A DNA stretch of 64,000 nucleotides from CAVWGP01 sp963754645 (lineage in GTDB: Bacteria; Pseudomonadota; Alphaproteobacteria; Bin65): contig CAVWGP010000001.1 in the NCBI GenBank assembly GCA_963754645.1, positions 620,001-684,000 of the forward strand, in the 5' to 3' direction. The notes beneath the pieces are model-generated. The model searched no databases. It was not told the DNA's origin and saw only the letters and a program-made list of their open reading frames with translations. Of this stretch, positions 26,846 through 35,110 are shown piece after piece; the first letter of the stretch is position 1, and each line of letters starts with the position of its first letter. Both the position numbers and the translations under genes were made by a program.

Positions 26846-27115
26846 ATTATTGATTTTGCGACCGGGACAGGCCGCGACATCGGCGACGTGTTCAATGTCT
26901 TTATGAATGTGGCCCTGCACGCCGACGGCCCCTTCGCCATCCTGCCGCCCGCGGCCGACACCGGCGATTATATCGATCTGCGCGCCGACATGAACGTGCT
27001 GGCGCGAGTGTCGGCCTGCCCCGGCGGCAGCGCCGCGACCAAAGAGAGCGGCGCCAAGCCGCTCGGCCTCACCGTTTTCCGCATACGATCGACAACCGTT
27101 TTCCGCTTGCCTTGA
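26846..27115 (+). pseudogene. 3' remnant of a DUF1989 (urea-carboxylase-associated) gene
   Basis: An in-frame stretch reads TGRDIGDVFNVFMNV, FAILPPAADTGDYIDLRADM and SACPGG followed by AKPLGLTVF, then stops at 27115. This matches the C-terminal third of DUF1989/urea-amidolyase-associated proteins, whose full length is about 200-280 residues. Only about 85 residues remain and a stop codon lies directly upstream, so the 5' two thirds are missing. A GTG at 26888 could start a 75-residue peptide, but without the rest of the fold this is best called a gene fragment. Relatives sit with urea carboxylase genes, none of which is present. Confidence 0.75.
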
Positions 27116-27180
27116 CAAGTTCAAATAACGATGGGAGCGTCGGTGTTTGAAACGCAGCCGCGAGGGGAGACGGAAGCGCG

Positions 27181-28233
27181 ATGGCCTACAGACTGGCGAC
27201 GATCACACACCGGGGCCATACGTTTCCGGTCGTGGCGGTAGACAAGGCCCTGATCGATTTCAACGGCGGCTACGAATACTACAAGCAGAAAAACGGTGTC
27301 CGGAACTTCTTCAAGTCCCGGCACGGCGCGACCATGCTCGACATCCTCGAGGAATGGGAACTGTTCGACGCCGAGATCGACAAGATGGCGGCGTTTTTCG
27401 CCGACGGCCTGAAGCGCGGCACCGCGCCCACGGCTTTAATATACGCCAGCGAGGAGGTGCGCCTGCGCCCGCCCATCCTCCATCCCAACAAGATCCTCAA
27501 CGCCGGATCGAACTATTACGACCATGCCCTCGAAATGGGCGCGGCCGCGCCCGATCGCGCCAAGCACGAGCCCTATTTTTTCTACAAGGGCAGCCGCCAC
27601 ACCGTGATCGGCAATGGCGACCAGATCGTGCTGACGCCGCGCGCCAAATACATCGATTGGGAGGCCGAACTGGCTGTCGTGATCGGCCGCACAGCCAAGA
27701 ACGTGCCGATCGACAAGGCCATGGACTACGTCGCCGGCTTCACTTGCTATAACGACGTCTCGGGCCGCGACCGCATGATCCGCAAGGGCGAGACGTTCGA
27801 CTACGACTGGTTCGCGAACAAGGGCAACGACACCTTCTGCCCGATGGGGCCCTATATCACGCCGACCCGCTACATGCCCGACCTCGCCGATCTGCGCGTG
27901 CGCTGCATCGTCGGCAACGAGGTCATGCAGGACTACAGCACCGCCGACATGGTGTTCAAAATCCCGGAGCTGGTCGCCAACGCTTCGTCGATCACGACGC
28001 TGTCGCCCGGCGACGTGATCGCAACCGGCACCGGCGCTGGCGCGGGCATGGCCAAAGGCGTCAAGGTCAAGCACGGCGAGATCCACAAAGTGTTCGAGCA
28101 TATGTATGCGGGCAAGGCACGGCTCTTGCGGCCGGGCGACCGGGTGGTGGTGGAAATTCCCGGCATCGGACGCCTCGAAAACGACGTGGCGGCGCCCGAC
28201 CAGCGCCGCGAGCCGCTCTTTGCCATAGACTGA
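27181..28233 (+). CDS. Fumarylacetoacetate hydrolase family protein
   Basis: FAH-fold hydrolase or isomerase of 350 residues. The N-terminal cap region is followed by the catalytic domain beginning at PSKILNAG-like HPNKILNAGSNYYDHALEMG, then FYKGSRHTVIG, the metal-binding DWEAELAVVIGR and YNDVSGRDRMIRKG. The end has VIATGTGAGAGMAKG and RLLRPGDRVVVEIPGIG. Family members cleave C-C bonds in beta-diketo acids or hydrate/isomerise dienoates in aromatic catabolism. The ATG follows GAGGGGAG. It is 53 bp upstream of the TRAP binding-protein gene and probably co-transcribed with it. Confidence 0.9.
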   Translation: MAYRLATITHRGHTFPVVAVDKALIDFNGGYEYYKQKNGVRNFFKSRHGATMLDILEEWELFDAEIDKMAAFFADGLKRGTAPTALIYASEEVRLRPPILHPNKILNAGSNYYDHALEMGAAAPDRAKHEPYFFYKGSRHTVIGNGDQIVLTPRAKYIDWEAELAVVIGRTAKNVPIDKAMDYVAGFTCYNDVSGRDRMIRKGETFDYDWFANKGNDTFCPMGPYITPTRYMPDLADLRVRCIVGNEVMQDYSTADMVFKIPELVANASSITTLSPGDVIATGTGAGAGMAKGVKVKHGEIHKVFEHMYAGKARLLRPGDRVVVEIPGIGRLENDVAAPDQRREPLFAID

Positions 28234-28286
28234 AGCTGAACCGCCGCTGGAACGCTCCGGCCGGGAGATCGCAAGGGAGAGAATCG

Positions 28287-29261
28287 ATGAAGTCTGTATT
28301 GGCCGCTAGCGCGGGACTGGTGCTGGCCCTGGCAACGCCCGCTTTCGCCCAGCAAATCCAACTCAAGGCCGGCACGTTCCTGCCGCCGGTCGACAAATTC
28401 TGGTATCCGCCGATCCAGAAATTCCTCGACACCGTGAACGAGAAGGGCAAGGCCACAGGCCTATCGGTCAACATGCTCGCGGCCGGCGGCAAGGGCGTAT
28501 CGCCATTCGAGATGGGGAATGCCGCCCGCAACGGCGTGCTAGACCTCATTCACCTTGCCGGCACGTTCTACAACAAGATCGTGCCGCTCGCCGACGCCCA
28601 GAAGCTCTCGACGATCTCGTCGAAAGAGGAGCGCACCAACGGCACCTATGCTTTCCTGCGGCCGATCTACGCGCAGAAGATGAACGTGCACTATCTCGGC
28701 CGCTGGGGCGACGGCGTGCCCTTCCACCTCTATGTCAACAAGAAGATCGACAAGGCGGATCTGAAAAGCCTCAAGATCCGCGGCACGTCGGTTTACCAGG
28801 CCTTCGTCGAGAAGCTCGGCGGCACCATGGTCATAACCCCACCCGCCGACGCCTACACCATGGTCGAGCGCGGTGTGGTCGATGGGCTCGGCTGGCCGCT
28901 CTGGGGCATTGAAGCCTGGGGCTGGCACAAGGTCCTCAAGTACCGTATCGAACCGGGGTTCTATTCTTCGGATGTTAGCGTGCTGGTCAATCTCGACACC
29001 TGGAAGAAACTGACCAAGGCGCAGCAGGACGTGCTCGAAGGGGCCATGCTCGAACTCGAAAACGATTTCCCGAATTTACGGACCGCCAACGACGCCGCTT
29101 CGCGCAAAGTCCAGGCCGATGCCGGCATGACGCCCATCGTGCTGGGCGGTGCGGACGCGCAGCAATGGCTCAAGGCCGCCGAGGATGCGGGCTGGGACGA
29201 TATCGCCAAGAAGGACCCGGAAAACGCCGCCAAGATCCGGGCCTTGACGACCAAGAAATAA
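28287..29261 (+). CDS. dctP: TRAP transporter substrate-binding protein (DctP family)
   Basis: Periplasmic solute receptor of a TRAP importer, 324 residues. A Sec signal peptide (MKSVLAASAGLVLALATPAFA) is cleaved after residue 21. Family features include VDGLGWPLWGIEAWGWHKVLKY and LKSLKIRGTSVYQAFVEKLG, which carries the arginine that usually clamps a substrate carboxylate. The gene is on the plus strand while the membrane subunits lie head-on on the minus strand starting 18 bp beyond its stop; that arrangement is unusual. Ligand is probably a carboxylate processed by the adjacent FAH-fold enzyme (inference). Confidence 0.92.
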   Translation: MKSVLAASAGLVLALATPAFAQQIQLKAGTFLPPVDKFWYPPIQKFLDTVNEKGKATGLSVNMLAAGGKGVSPFEMGNAARNGVLDLIHLAGTFYNKIVPLADAQKLSTISSKEERTNGTYAFLRPIYAQKMNVHYLGRWGDGVPFHLYVNKKIDKADLKSLKIRGTSVYQAFVEKLGGTMVITPPADAYTMVERGVVDGLGWPLWGIEAWGWHKVLKYRIEPGFYSSDVSVLVNLDTWKKLTKAQQDVLEGAMLELENDFPNLRTANDAASRKVQADAGMTPIVLGGADAQQWLKAAEDAGWDDIAKKDPENAAKIRALTTKK

Positions 29262-29279
29262 CCGCCGCCGCGCCGTGGC

Positions 29280-30593
29280 TCAGTTGAGGAGCCGCGGCAG
29301 CGACGTGGCCAGCCAAGGCACGGCCACGACAAGTATCAGGACCAGGAACGTCATCGCCACGAACGGCGCCGCGGCGGCATAAACCTGTCCCATGCCGATG
29401 TTGCGGGGCGCGACACCCTTCATCACGAAGAGCAGCAGCCCGAAAGGCGGCGTCAACAATCCGATCTGCATCGAGATCAGAAAGATCACGCCCAGCCAGA
29501 TAAGGTCGATCTTCAGCGTTGCCGCCAGAGGCATGAAGAAGGGCAGCGTCAGGAGCATCATGCTCACCTGATCCAGGAAGCAACCCAGGAACAGCAATAT
29601 CGCGATCATGACCAGGACGGCCATGAGCGGGGACAATTGCAGCGCGGTCAGCGCCTTCAAAGCCCCGTCGGTGCCGCCGGAGAAGGCGAGCATGTTGGCG
29701 TAAGCCGAGGATGCCGCGATGATGAAGAAGATCATGGTCGTCACCTTGGCCACGTCCTTGAGGCAGCGGTGAAGGATGCGCCAGGTCAGCACCCGGTAGG
29801 CCATGGCGATCAGGGCTGTCGCCACGCAGCCCAGCGCCGCGGAATCCGTCGGCGAGGCGACGCCGGCGAAAATGCTGCCGACCACGACGACGAAGATCGA
29901 CAGAAGCGGCACGACATGGACGAAGAAAGGGAGCCAGCGTTCGCGGCCCGAGACCTTGCGCGCCTCGTAGACGGGCGCGAGTTCGGGCCGAAGCGTGCAG
30001 CGGACGACGATATAGGCGATGAACAGCCCGCTCATGATCAGCCCGGGCAAGATGCCTCCGATCAGCAATTCAGCGATCGGGATCTGCGCCAGGCTGCCGA
30101 GCAGGACGGTCAGGGCCGAAGGCGGGATCAGCATGTCGACGCCTCCAATCGCCATGATCGGGCCCATCGCCATGGTCGGGTGATAGCCGCGTTTCAGCAT
30201 GTCGGGCAGCAGCGCTTGGCCAAGCATGGCCGTGGTCGCGATGGTCGACCCCGATAGCGCCGAGAACACCGTGCCGCCGGTCACGGCCACGACCGCCAGC
30301 CGGCCCGGCACCCGCGATATCAGGCGGTCGATGGCGTCGATGGCCTTGAACGCCATGCCGGTCCGCAACAGGATTTCGCCCATCAGCAGGAAGAGCGGGA
30401 TCGGAGCCAGGTTGAAGTTGCTGATCGAGGCGACCGAGCCACGCACGAACGCCACCAGCCCGCCGGACCCGCCCATGAACAGCATCGCGCCCGCGATGCT
30501 GGCGACGATGAAGGCGAAAGCCACGGGCAGGCCCAGCGCCAGCAACAGGCACACCGAACCCAGCATCAGGGCGAGCGCGGTCCCCCACTCCAT
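29280..30593 (-). CDS. dctM: TRAP transporter large permease (DctM)
   Basis: Large membrane subunit, 437 residues, about twelve hydrophobic segments. Family marks are LFLLMGEILLRTGMAFKAID, GTVFSALSGSTIATTAMLGQ, MAIGGVDMLIPPSA and QIGLLTPPFGLLLFVMKGVA. The ATG at 30593 lies 15 bp after the small-subunit stop. It uses an ion gradient rather than ATP. Its stop at 29280 faces the dctP stop at 29261. Confidence 0.94.
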   Translation of the reverse strand: MEWGTALALMLGSVCLLLALGLPVAFAFIVASIAGAMLFMGGSGGLVAFVRGSVASISNFNLAPIPLFLLMGEILLRTGMAFKAIDAIDRLISRVPGRLAVVAVTGGTVFSALSGSTIATTAMLGQALLPDMLKRGYHPTMAMGPIMAIGGVDMLIPPSALTVLLGSLAQIPIAELLIGGILPGLIMSGLFIAYIVVRCTLRPELAPVYEARKVSGRERWLPFFVHVVPLLSIFVVVVGSIFAGVASPTDSAALGCVATALIAMAYRVLTWRILHRCLKDVAKVTTMIFFIIAASSAYANMLAFSGGTDGALKALTALQLSPLMAVLVMIAILLFLGCFLDQVSMMLLTLPFFMPLAATLKIDLIWLGVIFLISMQIGLLTPPFGLLLFVMKGVAPRNIGMGQVYAAAAPFVAMTFLVLILVVAVPWLATSLPRLLN

Positions 30594-30608
30594 CGCTTCA
30601 CAATCGCT

Positions 30609-31127
30609 TCACAAGCTCGCCCGTTGCGTCGGGTCGCTCAATTCGGCGACGACGCCGGGAATCCGCGCCAGGCGCAGCGCGAATTCGATCGCGAGCAGCA
30701 GGCACGCGACCGGTAGCGGCAGCAGCACCAGCCACTCCGGCGTCCACCAGGATTTGTAGATCAGGGTCTTGTTGCGCCACGAATCGGCGAAGACGACGAC
30801 GGCGTAATACAAAAACACGAGCGAGGCCGCGCAGCCGATGCCGTCGATCGCCTGTTCGAGCCGGATCGCGACCCGGCGCGGCAACGCGGTCAGTAGAATG
30901 TCGATGCGGATATGGGCCCCTTTGCGCAACACCCACGGCGCCGACAGGAAGGCGCCCGCACACAGCAGATATTCGCTGACTTCGATCAACCAGGGGAGCG
31001 AGCCCCAGCCGAAAAAGCGCAGCGCGATCTCGGCCGTCATGAGCACGATCAGGACGCCGATAGTCCAGCCGAACAGGCTGCCCAGCGCATCCATGACCCA
31101 CGACATGACCGCCAACGGGGCCTTCAT
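30609..31127 (-). CDS. dctQ: TRAP transporter small permease (DctQ)
   Basis: Small membrane subunit, 172 residues, with four hydrophobic helices. The family motif region FFGWGSLPWLIEVSEYLLCAG and LRKGAHIRIDILL is present. The ATG at 31127 is preceded by GAGGCGG; an in-frame extension to 31217 is arginine-rich and unlike the family. Upstream, 120 bp separate it from the end of an IS6-family element, which may therefore sit in or near its promoter. Confidence 0.9.
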   Translation of the reverse strand: MKAPLAVMSWVMDALGSLFGWTIGVLIVLMTAEIALRFFGWGSLPWLIEVSEYLLCAGAFLSAPWVLRKGAHIRIDILLTALPRRVAIRLEQAIDGIGCAASLVFLYYAVVVFADSWRNKTLIYKSWWTPEWLVLLPLPVACLLLAIEFALRLARIPGVVAELSDPTQRASL

Positions 31128-31246
31128 GGCCGCCGCCTCGGCCGGGCTTTGCGCCCGGCGCCGCCTCTCGATTTTCCGGTCACACCGATTGTCTCCGCCC
31201 CCATTTGCGGCGGCCATTATCGCCGCCTGGACCGAGCGCGCAATAC

Positions 31247-32053
31247 GGCATAGTCACGGCGTTTTATGGCGTGCGGTTCGTTTGGCGGCTCGATAGCCAA
31301 GGCGATGCAGAAAATCAGTTACAGCGGCTATCGGTTTCCGCCTGAGATCATCCATCAGGCGATCTGGCTCTATCTCCGGTTCACACTGAGCTTCCGCGAC
31401 GTCGAAGATCTGTTGGCGGAACGCGGAATCACGGTCTCCTACGAAACTATTCGACGCTGGGTGAACCATTTCGGGCCGATGATCGCAGCGGACTTGCGCA
31501 AGCGCCGACCCAGGCCCCACACGACCTGGCATCTGGACGAGGTCTATCTGAAAATCGATGGCCGCATGGTCTACCTGTGGCGCGCCGTCGACGCCGAAGG
31601 CGAGGTCCTCGACGTGCTGGTCCAAGCGAAAAGGAACAAGCACGCCGCACTGAAACTCATGCGAAAGCTCTTGAAGAAATACGGCTTCGTTCCGGATCGG
31701 TTGGTCACGGACGACTTGCGGTCGTATGGCGCTGCTGCCCGCGATCTCGGGATCGAGAACCGCCATGAGCGCGGTCGATGGCGCAACAATCGAGCCGAGA
31801 ACTCGCATCAGCCGACCCGACGACGGGAGCGCAAGATGCAAGGCTTCAAGAGCCGGGGATCAGCCCAGAGATTTCTCTCCACTCACGCAGCCGTCTACAA
31901 CACCTTCAACGTCCAACGCCATCTACATCGGCTCAAACGCACCGAGGCTTTCGTGTCGCCGCGATGAACACGTGGCGGGCGGTGGTCGCGGTCGCTTGAG
32001 GGTAAGGAAGACGCAGGCTTCTCGCGTTGTTGGTTTGACAACGTGACAATGCC
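31247..32053 (+). mobile_element. IS6-family insertion sequence, 807 bp
   Basis: The element is bounded by imperfect inverted repeats: GGCATAGTCACG at 31247-31258 and CGTGACAATGCC at 32042-32053 (11 of 12 positions pair). Length and single transposase gene fit the IS6 family. The 8 bases outside each end (CGCAATAC and GGCGGGCA) do not match, so no target duplication remains, as expected after cointegrate formation, recombination or deletion next to the element. Inner repeat sequence beyond 12 bp diverges. Confidence 0.8.
31266..31967 (+). CDS. IS6-family DDE transposase
   Basis: Transposase of 233 residues. The N-terminal helix-turn-helix region YRFPPEIIHQAIWLYLRF and YETIRRWVNHFG is followed by the catalytic core: WHLDEVYLKI (first Asp, residue 91), LVTDDLRSY (second Asp, 149) and NNRAENSHQPTRRRE (Glu 178). 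The tail FKSRGSAQRFLSTHAAVYN is typical. All catalytic residues and both element ends are present, so it may still be active. An internal ATG at residue 14, just before QKISYSGYRF, could be the true start. Confidence 0.93.
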   Translation: MACGSFGGSIAKAMQKISYSGYRFPPEIIHQAIWLYLRFTLSFRDVEDLLAERGITVSYETIRRWVNHFGPMIAADLRKRRPRPHTTWHLDEVYLKIDGRMVYLWRAVDAEGEVLDVLVQAKRNKHAALKLMRKLLKKYGFVPDRLVTDDLRSYGAAARDLGIENRHERGRWRNNRAENSHQPTRRRERKMQGFKSRGSAQRFLSTHAAVYNTFNVQRHLHRLKRTEAFVSPR

Positions 32054-32213
32054 GGCGGGCATGTTTACCGCCAATGGGGCGGCAAGTTTGGCTGCCGACC
32101 CATTGCGAACCATGGTGTTGCCAACCGAAGCGCGCTCGTTTAACGAACCGCCGTATCGAGGCGATCGACAAGTACCGCCCCAATTGCGGGCGGAACACAG
32201 CAGCAGCCGATAG
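32054..32213. other. Short spacer between IS6 element and oxidase genes
   Basis: No gene or clear promoter was recognised. No Shine-Dalgarno sequence precedes the ATG at 32214. The oxidase genes may have lost their native upstream sequence when the element arrived (inference). Confidence 0.3.
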
Positions 32214-33947
32214 ATGCGCGCTAAAGACGACGGCGAAACGCGAAAACTTCGACGCATCCGCATCCGCTTCGACGATGAGGCGCTGGAGGCAATCGAGGGA
32301 GAATCGATCTCCGCCGCGCTGCATGCGGCGGGCAAGCGAAAATTTCGGCGCGACCGCCTCGGGCGGGCCCGCGGCCTGTTTTGCGGCATGGGCGTGTGCC
32401 AGGAATGCCTCGTGATCGCCGACGATGTCGCCGGTCAGCGCGCCTGCATGACGGCGGCGCGAGACGGCATGACGATCCGCTCCCAGCCCTATGCCCCGGC
32501 GCCCGCGACCGCGCACTCGCCGCCTCCGGATGGCGCGTCGAGAACCGAGACGCCGGATATTCTTATCATCGGCGCAGGCGCTGCCGGACTGTCGGCGGCG
32601 CGCGCCGCAGCCATGACGGGCGCCAAAGTGACGATCCTCGACGAGCGGCCTGCGCCGGGCGGACAATTCTTCAAGCAGCTTGCCAATGCCGGGTCGTGGC
32701 CGCCGGCAACGCTCGATCGCCAGATGCTGGCCGGCGCGGCCCTGATCGGTTCCGCGCGCGACGCCGGCGCGGAGCTCATCGGCGGGGCCGTGGTTTGGGG
32801 CGCCTTTTCGCCGCGCGAGATCGCGGTCGAGATCGGCGACGCCACGCGCATTTATGCGCCCGCGCGGCTGATCCTTGCGACCGGCGCCTATGAGCGCGGT
32901 ATCCCCATTCAGGGCTGGACCTTGCCAGGCGCGATGACGACCGGCGCGGCGCAAACGCTGCTGCGCGCCTATCGCGTGCTCGCCGGGCGCCGCATCGTGC
33001 TCGCGGGCAACGGTCCGCTCAATCTTCAGGTCGCGGTCGAACTCATGCGTGCTGGCGCCGAAATCGTGGCCATCGCCGAGAGCGCGCCGGCGCCGGGACT
33101 GGGAACGGCCGGCGCGCTCCTGGCCATGGCACGCGCCGCGCCGGACCTGATCCGCGACGGACTTCGATATCGGCTCGCGCTCGCCCGCCGGCGCATTCCG
33201 GTGCTCCACGGCCACGTCGTCGAGCGCATAGAAGGTGCCGAGGAGGTGCGCGGCGCCGTCCTCGTCGCGATCGATGTGGCGGGCAGTCCGGTTCCCGGCA
33301 CCGAGCGCCGCCTTGCCGCCGATACGGTTTGTCTGGGTTACGGCTTCATGCCGCAGAACGAACTCGCGCGCGCGCTTGGCTGCCGCCACGTTTGGGATTC
33401 TCGCCGCCGGCACCTCGTTGCCATTCGCGATGCCGGAATGCGCAGCACCGTTTCCGAGATATATGTCGCGGGCGACGCCGGCGGCCTCGGCGGCGCGCGG
33501 GCCGCCATGGCCGAGGGCACGATCGCCGGGATCGCGGCGGCGCGCGCGATCGGCAAGCCGATCTCGGCGGCGCTGGAACGGTCGCTGCTCGAGGCAAAAC
33601 GGGAGCGCGATCGGGCTCTCGCCTTTCAGGAAGCGCTGTGGACGCTGTATCGGGCGCCGGGCGATCCGGCTTCGTTGCGCCGGCCCGACGACATCGTCTG
33701 CCGCTGCGAAGACGTGAGCCGCGCGGCCATCGCGGCCGCGATGTTGCCCGGCGCCGATATCGGCGCAATCAAGCGGGCGACCCGCGCCGGGATGGGCCGG
33801 TGCCAAGGGCGCTATTGCGGACCGGCGATGGCCGAAGCCCTCGCCGCGGCGTCCGGCGAGACACCCGACGAGCGCGCGTTCTTCGCGCCGCGCTTTCCGG
33901 CAAAGCCGGTACCGCTCGCCAGCATCGCCCGGCGCGAGGAGCAATGA
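32214..33947 (+). CDS. Fused 2Fe-2S ferredoxin / FAD-NAD(P) oxidoreductase / Bfd-like protein (opine-oxidase A or HcnAB type)
   Basis: Three parts in one 577-residue chain. Residues 10-90 are a Fer2_4-type domain with cysteines C57, C62, C65 and C78 (LFCGMGVCQEC then RACMT). From about 112 a pyridine-nucleotide-disulfide-type FAD domain begins DILIIGAGAAGLSAARAA; GYGFMPQNELARALG and YVAGDAGGLGGARAA follow. The C-terminus is a Bfd-like [2Fe-2S] domain with C496, C498, C530 and C535 (VCRCEDVS, GRCQGRYCGP). In octopine/nopaline oxidases and D-hydroxyproline dehydrogenase the first part is usually a separate small subunit. It overlaps the DAO-type partner by ATGA. Start choice (ATG 32214) rests on reading frame only. 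Confidence 0.88.
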   Translation: MRAKDDGETRKLRRIRIRFDDEALEAIEGESISAALHAAGKRKFRRDRLGRARGLFCGMGVCQECLVIADDVAGQRACMTAARDGMTIRSQPYAPAPATAHSPPPDGASRTETPDILIIGAGAAGLSAARAAAMTGAKVTILDERPAPGGQFFKQLANAGSWPPATLDRQMLAGAALIGSARDAGAELIGGAVVWGAFSPREIAVEIGDATRIYAPARLILATGAYERGIPIQGWTLPGAMTTGAAQTLLRAYRVLAGRRIVLAGNGPLNLQVAVELMRAGAEIVAIAESAPAPGLGTAGALLAMARAAPDLIRDGLRYRLALARRRIPVLHGHVVERIEGAEEVRGAVLVAIDVAGSPVPGTERRLAADTVCLGYGFMPQNELARALGCRHVWDSRRRHLVAIRDAGMRSTVSEIYVAGDAGGLGGARAAMAEGTIAGIAAARAIGKPISAALERSLLEAKRERDRALAFQEALWTLYRAPGDPASLRRPDDIVCRCEDVSRAAIAAAMLPGADIGAIKRATRAGMGRCQGRYCGPAMAEALAAASGETPDERAFFAPRFPAKPVPLASIARREEQ

Positions 33948-35110
33948 GCCGCGTGGCGCCGCCGCCGCTTCCGGCCGAAGCCGAAATCGTCATCGCCGGC
34001 GGCGGCATACTCGGCATCATGCTCGCCTGGCATTTGGCGCGCGAGCAACTCGGCGTCGTCGTCGTCGACAAGGCGGTGCAAGCCGGCTCGACGGTCAATG
34101 CCGGAAGTCTGCATGTGCAAATGCAATCGCGCTTCATCCGCCTGGAGACGCACGAGCGTGTCGCCGCGGTGCGCCGCCATCAGCGCCTCTACGTCGAGGC
34201 CACCAAGGCTTGGCAAGAACTCGCGACGCAACTCGACGGCGATATCGAGCTCGTCGTCGAAGGCGGCCTCATGCTGGCCGAAACCGGCGACCAATACGAA
34301 TTTCTGGCATTGAAGTGCGCGGCCGAAAAAAAGCTCGGGCTCGACGTCCATATGCTCTCGGCCGCCGACCTGCGAAACATGGCGCCCTATCTCGCCGCCG
34401 ACGTTCTGGGCGCCCAATATTGCGGGAACGAAGGCAAATTGAACACGCTGCTCGCCAACCCGACGATCGAGCGGGCCGCCCGGAGCGCCGGCGTCGTCAT
34501 CGTCCGGCCGGCCGCCGTCACGGGCGCGGCCCGGAACGGCGGCGGCTTCGCCGTCGAGACCGACCGCGGCGCGATCAAATGCGGACGCTTCGTCAACGCT
34601 GCCGGCGCCGGCGCCGGCGCCATCGCCGCGATGCTCGATTATGCCATCCCGGTCGAGGGCGAGCCGCTGCATATGAATGTGACCGAGCCGGTGGCGCCGG
34701 CGATCAAGCACCTCGTGCAGCACGCCGACCGGCAATTGACCTTGAAGCAGGCGGTCAACGGCAACGTCATCATCGGCGGCGGCCGTCCGGCCTTCGTCGA
34801 TCCCGAAAGCGGATTGCCGTCGGTTTACCGCCGCTCGATCGAGGGCAATCTTTCGCTGGCCATTCATATCGCGCCGTGGCTCGCCAAGGTGCGGCTGCTG
34901 CGCACCTGGGCCGGCATCAATGCCAAGACCGACGGCCTGCCCGTGCTCGGCGCCGTGCCCGGCATACCGGGTCATTTCGCGGCGGTGTCGGGCGACGCCG
35001 GCTATTCGCTAGGGCCGATCTGCGCCCGCCTGCTCGCCGCCGCGATGCTCGGACGCGATCCGGGCTACGATATCGCCGATTTCACCCCGGCGCGCTTTGC
35101 CGGCGGCTAA
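33944..35110 (+). CDS. DAO-family FAD oxidoreductase (opine oxidase B / hydroxyproline dehydrogenase beta type)
   Basis: FAD subunit of 388 residues. EIVIAGGGILGIMLAWHLAR near residue 12 is the Rossmann motif, and VVVVDKAVQAGSTVNAGSLH is the FAD loop. The C-terminal GINAKTDGLPVLGAVPGIPG and SGDAGYSLGPICARLLA are typical of the OoxB/LhpB branch. It is coupled by a 4-bp overlap to the fused iron-sulfur/FAD protein, matching the alpha-beta arrangement of enzymes that oxidise secondary amines such as opines, D-hydroxyproline or N-alkyl amino acids. Its last 102 bp overlap the 3' end of the convergent SDR gene. Confidence 0.9.
   Translation: MSRVAPPPLPAEAEIVIAGGGILGIMLAWHLAREQLGVVVVDKAVQAGSTVNAGSLHVQMQSRFIRLETHERVAAVRRHQRLYVEATKAWQELATQLDGDIELVVEGGLMLAETGDQYEFLALKCAAEKKLGLDVHMLSAADLRNMAPYLAADVLGAQYCGNEGKLNTLLANPTIERAARSAGVVIVRPAAVTGAARNGGGFAVETDRGAIKCGRFVNAAGAGAGAIAAMLDYAIPVEGEPLHMNVTEPVAPAIKHLVQHADRQLTLKQAVNGNVIIGGGRPAFVDPESGLPSVYRRSIEGNLSLAIHIAPWLAKVRLLRTWAGINAKTDGLPVLGAVPGIPGHFAAVSGDAGYSLGPICARLLAAAMLGRDPGYDIADFTPARFAGG

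Noticed and set aside
27112..27117. TTGACA before the FAH-fold gene
   Set aside because: No acceptable -10 at 16-18 bp spacing; it overlaps the end of the DUF1989 remnant and is left unassigned.
31923..33944. 673-codon minus-strand frame over the oxidase gene
   Set aside because: Composition is Arg/Ala/Gly-rich without motifs; the plus strand encodes clear ferredoxin, FAD and Bfd domains.
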